Under the pieces are notes generated by a model. The model saw only the letters and a program-made list of their open reading frames with translations. It was not told the origin of the DNA and made no database searches. The translations under genes and the position numbers were made by a program. A DNA stretch of 64,000 bases from Sphaerulina vaccinii (lineage: Eukaryota > Ascomycota > Dothideomycetes > Mycosphaerellales > Mycosphaerellaceae), in NCBI GenBank assembly GCA_022570795.1, contig JAKUDP010000002.1, positions 806,001-870,000 of the forward strand, read 5' to 3'. Below are positions 37,681 to 46,826 of this stretch, one piece after another (within the stretch, counting starts at the first letter, position 1; each line of letters starts with the position of its first letter).

Positions 37681-38798
37681 TATCCTTATAGCTAGAAGTA
37701 CCTATAGGTATAGACAAAGACAACTAGAAGGAGGTATATAGTTAGCTATAGAATATCTTCTATATACCTAGTAAGGCCTATAAGATAACTTCGCTCTAGG
37801 TATATAATACTATAGTTAAGCTCTATAGCTATATTATACTCTATAATACTCTATTTTAGTTCTTTAGCTACTTTAATAAAATAATTAGTAGCTTAGATAG
37901 GAGAGTTAGCTAAATTACTTAGTATATAGCTCTAATTATAGATAAGTCCGAGTATTACTTGCCTAGACTATTTAATAAGAGATAGGGGAAGTACTAAGAG
38001 GTATACAACTTTAGATAGAAGCCTATAGAGATTAACTTATAGAGTACTAGAATAAGATTAGTTGTACTATATAGCTATTATCTAAGTTTATATAATAAGC
38101 GCAACTCTAAGCTAATTAGGTCTATAGCTATACTTAATAAAACAAAGTATAATAAAACTAACTACTACTACTTCTAGTATAGCCCGACTAATAGGATAAA
38201 GAGCCTATTTAAGGCATATATACAAGTAGCGCTTATAGAGAATTCTAATTATAATAATCTAGAAAACTTCTTATATAGAGGTGCCTATACTAGCTATATC
38301 TAGTAGTCCAAGTATAATAAGTATATAATTAGTCTATACTAGAAGAGCCTAGGTTATAAGGCTACTATATAAAAGAAGTATAAGTAGCTATTAATAGTAG
38401 CTTAGAGAGCTATCTTCTCTATACCTAATAACAACTTCTATAATCTACCTAATATAACTAGCTTTAATAAGAATCTTACTCTAGCCTTATACCTTATATA
38501 TACTTTGAGAACTAATAGCCTTATATAAGGCTTAGGAATACTAATTGCGCCTAAGAATTACTACTAGATATTTGTATATCTTGGCTTTACTTGGAATATA
38601 GCTAATAGTAACTATAACAACTTCCTATACTATATAAAGAACTTAGCTAAGGCTCTACTTATAGCTATTTATATAGAGATTACTAAAAATACTACTATTA
38701 ACTTAGACCTTAAAGGCAACTTATTATCTAAAAAGGAGTATAATTCTAAGAATAATAGGCTTCTTAGCAATATAGGTACTAATATAGATATATTTTAA
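37680..38798 (+). pseudogene. Transposon ORF3 relic, unrecognised protein
   Basis: Frame 3 is coherent for about 370 codons up to TAA at 38796-38798, with RIP-type stops at Trp/Gln positions. Clear blocks include 'SKLIRSIAILNKTKYNKTNYYYF' in part, 'ENFLYRGAYTSYI', 'GILIAPKNYY' and 'LDLKGNLLSKKEYNSKNN'. A helix-rich, polar, Lys/Asn-rich protein; no motif of a known transposase, nuclease or recombinase is seen. It is the last gene of the TIR element and has the same orientation as ORF1 and ORF2, so all could be read from one side. The start is uncertain because no ATG remains. Confidence 0.45.
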
Positions 38799-39035
38799 AA
38801 ATAAGTCTAAAAGTAGTTAAGTATAGATAAGATTAACTAAGATTAACTAATACTCTAAGAAAGTATATAAGAAGTGCTCTCTACTACTACTACTATAGCC
38901 AGGCTGCTAGCTACCGATAGCGAGGTGTTATAAGTAGTATAGTAGGCTTTCGGATTTTCTAAATAAAGTTTTATAATCTCTACGACTATCTAAAGCCCCT
39001 CTAAGTATCTATATATTTATTTGCCTATATTTCAA

Positions 39036-39083
39036 AATCGAGCTAATTAGTATATGCTAAAAGTGCTAGTTAGGCCCTTAGAC
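39036..39083 (-). repeat. Right terminal inverted repeat
   Basis: Its reverse complement starts gtctaagggcctaac and continues through ttttag to ctaattagct, matching the left end at 498-545. The AT-rich composition stops here. Confidence 0.6.
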
Positions 39084-39700
39084 TGCCTGCGGCAAGATTC
39101 CGAATGAGGACTAGTTTGCCAAGGCAGTATGATGACTGAGACTACCCGATTACCACGTCTCCTCTTCCTCCTCACTCTCACGATATCGGCGATCAGAGAA
39201 CAACGCCAGCCGCACGAGGACGAACATACAAGTACTAGATGATGGCTCACTTGAGTCGATGGGAGACGTGGTGCCCACTCGCCTCTATGGTGCGAGACCA
39301 GACCTGCGTTTGCGGGAACCTGTCTCACGCAGCATCGCCCGTCTCCATAGCGGACCACATATGTTCGTGTAGTCTGTGTATAGAATACATCCGCTACGTT
39401 CGAATATCTGGAACAACAAACATACAGGAAAGTAAGTGTCTTGCCTAAGGGAAGGCCGTCCACAAAGGGCCAGCAAACCACGATCTCTGTCTTCAGACAT
39501 GTACAATAGAACGCTCGTTGACAGTGGCAGGACTCATCGAGACTTCCTCCATATATGCTCAATACAAGAAATATAGCCACAGGTCCTAGAACGATAATTA
39601 GCTCTGCAATACAGCAGCACACAAGAATAACTTTTGAAAGTCTCGTCTTGTGATCCATTCGAAAAAGCACTGCAAGACCAGAGGACGCAAACGCGAGCAT
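39047..39700 (-). CDS. Hypothetical membrane protein, possibly truncated by the transposon
   Basis: A minus-strand frame of 217 codons starts at 39700 and ends 37 bp inside the right inverted repeat, so the transposon supplies its stop. The first ~55 residues look real: a short polar start, then a hydrophobic helix 'VILVCCCIAELIIVLGPVAIFLVL' in part and a Cys-rich 'DESCHCQ'. The rest is Arg/Ser-rich and less convincing. An alternative frame of 39285-39506 ('CILYTDYTNICGPLWRRAMLRE') suggests an intron with an acceptor such as ttccag near 39410. This may be a gene whose 3' part was displaced by the insertion, or a spurious frame. Family not recognised. Confidence 0.3.
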   Translation of the reverse strand: MLAFASSGLAVLFRMDHKTRLSKVILVCCCIAELIIVLGPVAIFLVLSIYGGSLDESCHCQRAFYCTCLKTEIVVCWPFVDGLPLGKTLTFLYVCCSRYSNVADVFYTQTTRTYVVRYGDGRCCVRQVPANAGLVSHHRGEWAPRLPSTQVSHHLVLVCSSSCGWRCSLIADIVRVRRKRRRGNRVVSVIILPWQTSPHSESCRRQSKGLTSTFSIY

Positions 39701-40078
39701 TGAATTGATTATGTCTTCACTCCTCTATCGTTGGACGAGCAGCGCAACAGCTGTCTGCAACGAGCTAGCGAATTACTTCCACAAACTTCCATGAAAATGG
39801 TGTCGTTGTGGGGCTTGGAGGTGGGTTGCCCTATACGTGAATGTGCAACACGACGCGGAACACCCTTCACCTTTGTACGATTCCGAAGGTATAAATGTTA
39901 CTCTCGAGTCTGAAGTCTCCTCCTTCGCACCCACACCATCGACAGAGCGTCAAAACCCACTCCACGCAACACCAACCATCAACGCTCACCATCAATCGTC
40001 GACAAGTTCGGAGAAGCACCATCACTTCGAGTCGCCGGTATTTCAGCACTAAAACAGCCAGAAAAAGCGCCTCTCAAC
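39701..40078. other. Intergenic region and 5' UTR of the exonuclease gene
   Basis: 378 bp between the minus-strand frame and the exonuclease ATG. It contains a TATA-like tataaa at 39890 and then a C/A-rich leader. Short frames here overlap each other and lack protein features. Confidence 0.5.
39890..39895 (+). promoter_or_regulatory. TATA-like box upstream of the exonuclease gene
   Basis: tataaa about 184 bp upstream of the ATG at 40079, followed by a pyrimidine-rich stretch suitable for fungal transcription starts. Position and sequence fit, but there is no direct evidence. Confidence 0.35.
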
Positions 40079-41260
40079 ATGTCGGCCTCAGAGAAGCTGG
40101 CGCCTCCTGTGATCTCTTTTCTGACTTGGAGAGGGGACAGCAAGGATCCTCTTCTCCCAAACGCAGCCAACCCCGTACGACTTCGCCGCCCAGATGTTCC
40201 AGCACGCGGACGAAGCCCAGCCAAGCAGGTGATTCCTCGCCCCGAGCTGCTTCTGCCAGGAGAACCTGTGGCCGTCGACGTCGAGTTCCAGGATCACTTC
40301 CTCGTCAATGAGATGGAGGACGGAGCGCCACAATGGCAGAACCGGGTCGCTTGGATCGGTCTCGTCATTACTCGCTTCGAGGTTGTGCTCGACGCGTTCG
40401 CCCAGTATCCCGATGATCCTAATGTCGTGCACAAGTTGCCTCGGGCGCGTGGAAAGATGTTCGGCGTAACGATGAACCGCCTCAAGGAGGAGAACGGATC
40501 TGTTCCTGCGGACATGCTGGAGAAGTGGTGCGCAAAGCTATTCGCTGATCGAGTTGTGGTTCTTCACAGCGGCACCAATGACAAGAAGGCTTTCATGTAC
40601 GAGAAGCCCTTCGCCGGTGCGCATGCAACACATGACACCCAGATCGAGTACAAGCGCCACGAGGGAAAGCGTCAATGGGGTTTGGCGGCACTGGCAGAGG
40701 ACCTGTTGAACTTGACGATTCAGCAAGGTGGACGTCACTCCCCAGTCGAGGACGCAATTACGACAATGAAGATCTACCTCCGCAAGAATCCCTACAACCG
40801 TGCCAAGGAGGCGGCCCAATGGCGAGCGGTCTTTCGCAGCTCCAGTAACAAGAGTGCGACTCCAGCTCACGATGCTCGAGGCGGCACTGGCTTGGGCAAC
40901 GGTGCTTCATCTTCACGTGGCAATGAGAACGCCGCCACTGCCCGTGGAGGTCAGAGCGTGAATGGCAAGTCAGGAAGTACTGGTCATAGCCAGACTGGCG
41001 ATCGCAAGCCGCCTCAGGTTTCCAGCCTGGAAGTGATCAACAACATCACAGGCCCGACTAAGGGTGCCACCCAGACAAATATCATCAACAGCGGCCTTGC
41101 TAACATCACTGGACCGAGCCGTGGTGGTATTCAGAACAACTACATCAATGGGAGCCCCGAGGGCAATGCTACCACTCACACTCGCGGAGGAGGACACGCT
41201 GGGCGCGGTGGCAGAGGTTGGCGCCCACACGACAAGCGTGGCAGTGGCAACATGGCCTAG
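40079..41260 (+). CDS. REX4-like DEDDh 3'-5' RNA exonuclease with RGG tail
   Basis: Single exon, 393 aa, ATG in context caacATGtc. Residues about 62-240 form an RNase T/DEDD fold: Exo I 'AVDVEF' (D67, E69), Exo II 'NDKKAF' (D168) and Exo III 'HSPVEDA' (H220, D225). The His five residues before the last Asp makes it the DEDDh subgroup, as in REX4 and ISG20, which trim structured RNA in the nucleolus. The match is to the subgroup, not a proven orthologue: the N-terminus is short and the spacing between Exo I and II is long. The C-terminal 130 residues are Gly/Ser/Asn-rich and hold two ~19-residue repeats (321-339 and 341-359, both with NITGP) and an RGG cluster (368-380), likely an RNA-binding tail. 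Normal codon use right next to the RIP block. Confidence 0.75.
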   Translation: MSASEKLAPPVISFLTWRGDSKDPLLPNAANPVRLRRPDVPARGRSPAKQVIPRPELLLPGEPVAVDVEFQDHFLVNEMEDGAPQWQNRVAWIGLVITRFEVVLDAFAQYPDDPNVVHKLPRARGKMFGVTMNRLKEENGSVPADMLEKWCAKLFADRVVVLHSGTNDKKAFMYEKPFAGAHATHDTQIEYKRHEGKRQWGLAALAEDLLNLTIQQGGRHSPVEDAITTMKIYLRKNPYNRAKEAAQWRAVFRSSSNKSATPAHDARGGTGLGNGASSSRGNENAATARGGQSVNGKSGSTGHSQTGDRKPPQVSSLEVINNITGPTKGATQTNIINSGLANITGPSRGGIQNNYINGSPEGNATTHTRGGGHAGRGGRGWRPHDKRGSGNMA

Positions 41261-42049
41261 GTTTCTTGCGCTCACACATTCTCCACAATTGGGGAAACAC
41301 TACGCCCCCTCAAGCAGAGGCAGCATGAATAGACAATTCTCCGCAGAGCCCGAAAACATTAGGCGTGGAGATGGGTTGTTGTAGTAACAGGGATAAACGC
41401 TACCACAGGAAACAACATGGGTTGAACGGATTTTCTTGCGACACAGTTGATGAGGATGACGGTCATTCACAACTAGGAGAAGCCAGAGGGGCACAATTCG
41501 CTGAGGGCAGAACACTGAGGTAATATGCAATCACGGTTGGGCTTTGCCAGCCTAGCTAACGATGAACACTGTAGACTCGGCGAATCAGCGACCACTGGGC
41601 CACTAAGACGAGATGCAACACAGAGGCACGACCTATTGGAGAGCCTAGGAGGCACAGATATCGGGATGGGCTATCGCTGCGAAGAATAATCTCAGTATGC
41701 TGCAATGCAATTGTGTTGCTGAAAGGTTTATCTCCTCACTAGCTGCGTTATCGTTAGTATGCCGTACAGCAGCCATGCCCATATGTTAATCGACTATGAC
41801 AAAGACGGTGCTTCTTTCGCCCATGCTTTGTCAGAAGCCGGGAATTCGGGCTTTTCGAGCCTCAGGCAGGATTCACATGCAAGATTATGAATGTGTGGAC
41901 CAAGAAGTCGTCCTTGTAACATATATAGGGACCGCTACATTCACTGTGTGAGGAGTAGCACTCGGAGAACACCTATCAACCGACAGACATCAACCCTTTG
42001 CAGCAACTTCCAAGCCACGAGCCTGTGCGTCGTCCAAGCAGAGCTCATC
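41261..42049. other. Intergenic region
   Basis: About 790 bp: 3' UTR of the exonuclease and the promoter of the SnoaL-like gene. Overlapping short frames on both strands show no family features. The upstream in-frame extension of the next gene (from 41891) lacks any domain and is taken as leader. Confidence 0.5.
41922..41929 (+). promoter_or_regulatory. TATA-like box of the SnoaL-like gene
   Basis: tatatagg about 121 bp upstream of the chosen ATG (42050). A C/A-rich leader follows. This supports the downstream ATG rather than the longer frame that begins at 41891. Confidence 0.4.
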
Positions 42050-42542
42050 ATGTCTTCCACGATCCTCTCGAACATAATGCGAGTCGTCCAGACTACCTTA
42101 GATGGTCTCAACACCTGGAATTACGATGCAGTAGTCTCCATCCGTTCTGAAGACTTCACATTCCAAGCTCTCCCGCTGTCACTAGGCCAGCCATCAATCA
42201 ATGCCGAGGAGTTCAAAGGTCTATGGGACGACCTCCTGACCCCAACCTTCAAGTCCTTCAAGGTGCTTACTCTTCACACTTCGTCTCACTTGTAAGTGCG
42301 ATGACTGACGACAGATATAGATCACACCAATCAGCAAAATCTTTGATGCCGAACAACGCAAGGCTGTCGTTCAGACACATCTTGAGATCACAACCGCTGC
42401 TGGACCTTTCGACTATGACATGATTCAGTTCTACAGCTTCAGTGAGAATGGTAACAGACTTACGAGATTGGAGGAATTCTTTGATAGTAAGGCTTATCTG
42501 GACGTGCTTGCTGCTGTTGGTGGGCATGGGGAGACTGAGTAG
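42050..42542 (+). CDS. SnoaL/NTF2-like small protein
   Basis: Two exons, 42050-42262 and 42321-42542, 144 aa. The intron (42263-42320, 58 bp) has a weak donor GTGCTT, a branch-like ctgac and acceptor atag; splicing joins 'TPTFKSFK' to 'ITPISKIFDA' in phase. The pattern (N-terminal helix 'TLDGLNTWNYDAVVSIRSEDFTFQALP', then strands ending 'FSENGNRLTRLEEFFDSKAYL') is typical of the cone-shaped NTF2-like fold of fungal SnoaL-like proteins. These include polyketide cyclases and many proteins of unknown role. There is no signal peptide. No catalytic pair can be assigned and no polyketide synthase is nearby. Confidence 0.65.
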
Positions 42543-43448
42543 ACTGTGTCGATACTCATGCAATGAATGCACTCTCTACCTGCTTCAGTCCTAGATGATC
42601 TTCCTTTGACTATGACAACTGTCCTTCAATTATTTGTGGGAGGGTCTGGCGAAATAAGGCTGTGTCTTCTCCACACGGCTGTGCAGCACAGCCCGGAAGC
42701 TGGTGAGAATCAAGAGCTGGCATGAACGCTCTCAGTGATGTTGGTAGCACAAACCGAAGGCGGGGTTTCCTCAACAGTATGCAGGTATGCAGGACAGCAT
42801 GCTGTCTTCGCATCAGCTCGCGTTCCCATCATCTGTGCGTGAGATCTACCAGCGACTTACAGCTTAATTTCCACGAACACTTGTGGTTGTTGCCGAGACT
42901 GTCAGTGCATTGAGCGATGGATGGTGGCATAGACATCTGCCGGTGAGTTTCCTGCCGCTATGGCCTCTTCGAGTAATGATGGCCCTTCAGAGACCGGGAT
43001 CTCATTCCTCAGCCTGATCACATTCGGGGCCGGCGGGCCCCAACTCATGGCCTAAGGACGAAGAAAGAGCGATTGCCAATATGGTCTCGCTACTCCAGCG
43101 ACTATCCTGGAGATAATGTTACGTCCGCAGTTCTGGCAAGAGAGGCGAGGTCAGTTTAGTACTACCACCTTCCTACCTCTGGCCAATCGGTAGAGCTTGC
43201 GACCAATCAGTCTCAATACCAACTGTAAGTTAGCTGCTGTCGCATTGGAACCGCCATTTTCATCCTTCTGACTTCTCCTCACTCTCCACTTGTCGAGGGA
43301 TCTGAGAGGCGCAGACAGCTGTTTTAAGATGCATAAGATTTCCTTGGGTCTTCTGCTCCATCTTGCTATGAGAAGCGCCCATTCTGCTGTAAAGTAGACG
43401 GCTCACGCTAGCCGTTTTGCGACTCTAAGCTCTCCAGGAGTGGAAAGC
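42543..43448. other. Intergenic region upstream of the zinc-finger gene
   Basis: About 900 bp with only short conflicting frames. Presumably the promoter of the C2H2 gene and the 3' UTR of the SnoaL-like gene. No repeat or RNA gene seen. Confidence 0.5.
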
Positions 43449-44737
43449 ATGTCTCTGCTGGACAGCCCCTTGTTCTGGACACCATCTCGACTCGAGGACC
43501 TGGACGATGAGCCAATTAACTCTCCACCATCGATGAACACGATTGCGCAAGACTCCATGCTAGATGGGGTATTAGCCAGCTGGTATGACACGGACCCGAT
43601 ATGGGCATCTCTGGACGAGATGGTACTTCAGAGTGGAAGAGCCGCCGACCTGAACTATATCGACAGGAGCGCATTGAGTTGCGACCTCTGCGAACGCAGA
43701 TTTACGGTATTCAAGAGTCTGAGTCGCCACATAAAGAGAGTACATGGCCCGCCAGAGTATAGATGTGACCATTGTGGGCAGGAGTGCAAGCGATCGGACA
43801 ACTTGCAACGTCACATACGTGACCGGCACACGGAGGTCGATCGGATTATACCGTGTGAGATCTGTGGCAGGGCGGTGGGTCCGAGAAGCCTTCGTAGCCA
43901 TCAACGCAGCTCTACGTGCAGGAGAGCAGAGTCGCTGAAACTGGTCGAATCGAGCACAGTGGTGTCCCGCCCCCGAAGAGCGGGGAGCAGGGATACTTCG
44001 ACCCCTAGTTATCTGGACGCGATAGCAGACCCGATCCTTCTTGCCGCAGAATGTTTCGTCAAGCTGAAGCCATGGGGCCCGGAGCATAGCTGGCTGAACC
44101 ACTTCCCTGGTCGCACTCCTGAAGAAGGACCCAAGCCTGGATCGCCTGAGGTGCGTGGACTCAAGACTGCACTATATGGGGTGATCAGGAAAGCGACCAA
44201 GTCGCCAAGCATTGCCCATGATACCTCCATCACAGATGCGATCGGTCTCCTGATCATCATCGTCTTCAAGTCCGAAGGGTTTGCGGCCTGCATGCCGCAC
44301 ATCATGGGTCTCGTTGAGCTTGCTGGCATTCAGATCGCAACTCACAAGTCCCGAGAAGCATTCGAGGAGGCTGCCCTGCCTGATGTTTCTCGGACAGTGG
44401 CACTTCGAAATGTGACAAGCCCGGCCGTGTCGAGCTGCGCGACCATGCTCATCATGGTCATGAAGATGTTGCGCTGTGCAGGTGCGGATCTTGTCCCAGT
44501 CCCCACTGAGATAGTGCGTCGTATTGACATGGCCATCTGGGTTCAACAGTACAGGGACATGCTACTGCCCATCCATGATATTTCAACCACGCTTGAGTGA
44601 GTTGGTCGTTTCCTCTCAGGAACGAGTTTAAGCAAGTCATGGGACTTGTAGATTGCCTCAAAGAAGGAGGCAATGGCCCAAAAGACTGGTGGGCGGATAT
44701 TTGTAAACGAGAATGTCACCAGTATGTCGAGAAGTAG
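43449..44737 (+). CDS. C2H2 zinc-finger transcription factor
   Basis: ATG at 43449 (an in-frame GTG lies 9 bp upstream). Three Cys2His2-type fingers at residues about 78-99 (CDLC...H..H), 106-127 (CDHC...H...H) and 136-157 (CEIC..., last ligands H/C), the third shorter. The N-terminus is acidic ('RLEDLDDEPINS') and could be an activation region; the C-terminal half is a helical domain of unknown function ('LLAAECFVKLKPWGPEHSWLNHFPG', 'IGLLIIIVFKSEG'). The simple frame stops at 44598-44600 (383 aa). Coding sense continues in another frame to TAG 44735-44737 ('FKQVMGLVDCLKEGG', 'DWWADICKRE'); removing 44597-44619 (GT...AG, only 23 bp) restores the frame and gives 421 aa. Targets unknown. Confidence 0.7.
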
Positions 44738-45526
44738 CTTTCATCAACCAGGAACACTCCCAAATGCCATCTTGGTCACGAGCTCATCCAATGCTCCAGA
44801 CCGAGAATCGTCGCTGTTGTGCCCAGCGGTCGGGGTGGTTCAGCGTATCCGGTAGAGGCCAGTTTCCTGTGTTAACGGCTCCATTGGCATTGGTTTCAGG
44901 ACCTGCTCGACATCCGGCCGCATTTCTGCAACCGCTGTCGAATTGTCGATGTCTCGAGGTCGCACTTCTGCAACCGCCTGTGTATCTCAGTGAAGTCTTC
45001 GACACCAATCACATCCCATGTCCAGGCCCTGATTTGAGACACTCACGCACGGACTCATGACGTTGCCGGTTCAAGATTAACGCTCGAAATCTATCGACTC
45101 GCGCTCGAGACACGCAGTTCTATATCAGTTTCTGAGGAAGCAGAAGCGTGTCGCACACAGAGACATTGGTTTTGAGCGACTTGCGTGGCCTGTGGAGACA
45201 GTGAGATATACAATAAGGTGAGTGAAACCGCATTCCTAATCGTTGTGAAGAACAACAGCTATCTTATCGAGCTTGGACTTGAGCCTCATTCTATTGTGCG
45301 ACTTTTCCTTGATTCTCCCTCTTTGTCTCCTCTTTTACAATCATTCTCGAGTGTCTGGCACATTCGACTTACCATACCACATTGCAGTAATCGATAATCC
45401 ATAATACCACGCGACCTATCTTTCCGGAACCCATCAACCACCGAGCTCCCCTATCACGTCGCCAACACATCCGCAAGCTCATCGCCTGCGAGAGACACCT
45501 GCTCCGCTCCACCGAACCCAACGACC
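44738..45526. other. Intergenic region
   Basis: About 790 bp. A + strand frame (44713-45060) and its antisense overlap have no family features. The last 150 bp before 45527 are C-rich and look like the leader of the MARVEL-like gene. Confidence 0.45.
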
Positions 45527-46116
45527 ATGTTCTCCTCCGTCACCTCAGGGCATGGAGGCCTCCCAGGCGCTATCGCACGAGGCACCTTGCGCTTCCTGCA
45601 ATTCGTCATGGCCTTGACAGTCGCAGGCCTGTATGGCGTGGACCTCCACAACGGAAGCAAAGCTGGAGTCGCAGCAGACGGGAAATGGGTCTTCGCAGAA
45701 GTCATGGCAGGTCTCTCAGCCGTCACAGTCTTGATCTATGCTGCCACATATGCGATTGACTTCCACCACTTCATGTTTCCGTGGGATTGGATTCTTTTGT
45801 AAGTATCTTCTCCGGGCGCACGAGGTCTGCGACGCCGGACGTCCAGACGCGCGCTCGCAGACTGGCAATCGCCTTCAGAGATACTTGCTGACCCCTTTCT
45901 GATAGCATCCTCTGGACAGCTCTCTTTGGTCTCTTTGGCAAGATCTACATTCCTGCGCACCCTACTCCTGAGCAACACGGCCAGAATCGAATGAAGAGCG
46001 CAGTTTGGGTCGATCTGGTGAACATGCTGCTTTGGTTCATTACAGCAGTCTGGTTGACTGTGAGATACTTTACTCGCAACAGGCGCACTCTGCACACCGG
46101 ACGTGCGACTGTTTAA
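45527..46116 (+). CDS. MARVEL-like four-helix membrane protein
   Basis: Two exons, 45527-45798 and 45906-46116, 160 aa. The intron of 107 bp has canonical GTAAGT, branch gctgac and acceptor atag; the splice restores 'WILLFILWTALFGLFGKIYI'. Four hydrophobic helices: 'LRFLQFVMALTVAGLYG', 'VFAEVMAGLSAVTVLIYAA', 'ILLFILWTALFGLFG' and 'VWVDLVNMLLWFITAVWL'. The first starts right after an Arg and the loops are short, as in fungal MARVEL-domain proteins of the plasma membrane. The D-x-V-N near the last helix (residues about 131-135) also fits this group. The C-terminus is short and basic. Role unknown; related proteins are linked to membrane domains. Confidence 0.7.
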
Positions 46117-46826
46117 GAAGGTTCGAAGGAAGGACGTTGGCGAAGATCCGATTGAGGAAGGAGCGTGTAGTCTCGGTGGACACTCGGGAAAGCGCGAACC
46201 CACGGCCTAACAAAGCTATATCGAGAAGCGCATTCGCGAGGAGCGCATGTGAAGTGTCGAGGGTGTCTTGGACAGTATGTTTTGGTCGTGAGTGTCTGTT
46301 TATGGCCGCGAAGCATTATGATACCCAACCTGTGCTTTTGGCGTAGGCAGCGTTAGCAATTGATAATGATTACTTGCTTCCTTCCATTTCCTCTTGATCA
46401 CAAGGTCAAATTGATTTGCAGCGAACTGGTGATCACTATGTATTCGTGGGTCCTGTGAGGCTAGTGGCATGCTTTCATCTTCGATGGAGACAGATGGCAA
46501 AGACAGTCCCGTCCTCTCGTCCGCTCGTCCTCTCATGAACGATGATGAAGAGAAGTGAGAAGAGATGCCTACAGGAATAGCTTATACATAGCCTGATGAC
46601 GACGCATCTTACACATATGCCCGCCAATGCCGTGTATCAGGAACAAGCCTTTCGTCGCGCCAAGAACGTCAGAGCAAGTGAGGGACTCGCGTTTGAGACA
46701 TCAGAGCTTCAGCTTCATACAATCAACCTCTAACCACACCGTGCTGTACCGTTACGAGAACACCTTGCGGTCCGTACGAACACTTCGAACATGCTTCAGT
46801 AGGCATGCAGTTGCCAATAGCCTGCG
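46117..46826. other. Intergenic region
   Basis: About 710 bp between two + strand genes. Short frames on both strands overlap and are not convincing. No repeat or RNA gene seen; presumed promoter of the Rab GAP gene. Confidence 0.5.

Larger units (their letters stand above)
498..39083 (+). mobile_element. Helicase-bearing TIR DNA transposon (about 10 kb net), RIP-mutated and carrying three nested LTR retrotransposons
   Basis: The AT-rich block begins and ends at an imperfect inverted repeat: the left end at 498 and the reverse complement of the right end at 39083 both read gtctaagggcc, continue with a similar stretch to ...ttttag, and share a subterminal ctaattagct motif. Differences are mostly C/T or G/A, as RIP would make. 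Subtracting the Gypsy with one target copy (21,787 bp) and Copia 2 with one target copy (6,794 bp) leaves about 10.0 kb. This carries three + strand genes (RecQ helicase; split ORF2; ORF3) and two tandem-repeat arrays. The target duplication is not clear: a TA lies at each end inside the inverted repeat, and no longer direct repeat is seen. That the three genes belong to one element is an inference from the flanking repeats and common orientation. Confidence 0.6.

Noticed and set aside
515..39050. Regional AT-rich centromere
   Set aside because: Composition is explained by RIP of definable elements with LTRs, target duplications and coding frames; no separate unique AT-rich core remains.
498..39083. 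Starship-type giant element
   Set aside because: No DUF3435-like tyrosine recombinase could be recognised near either end, cargo is absent, and the net size is ~10 kb with TIRs.
41891..42049. Longer N-terminus for the SnoaL-like protein
   Set aside because: The extension is Arg/Cys-rich, lies right at a TATA-like box and is not part of the fold; the ATG at 42050 fits better.
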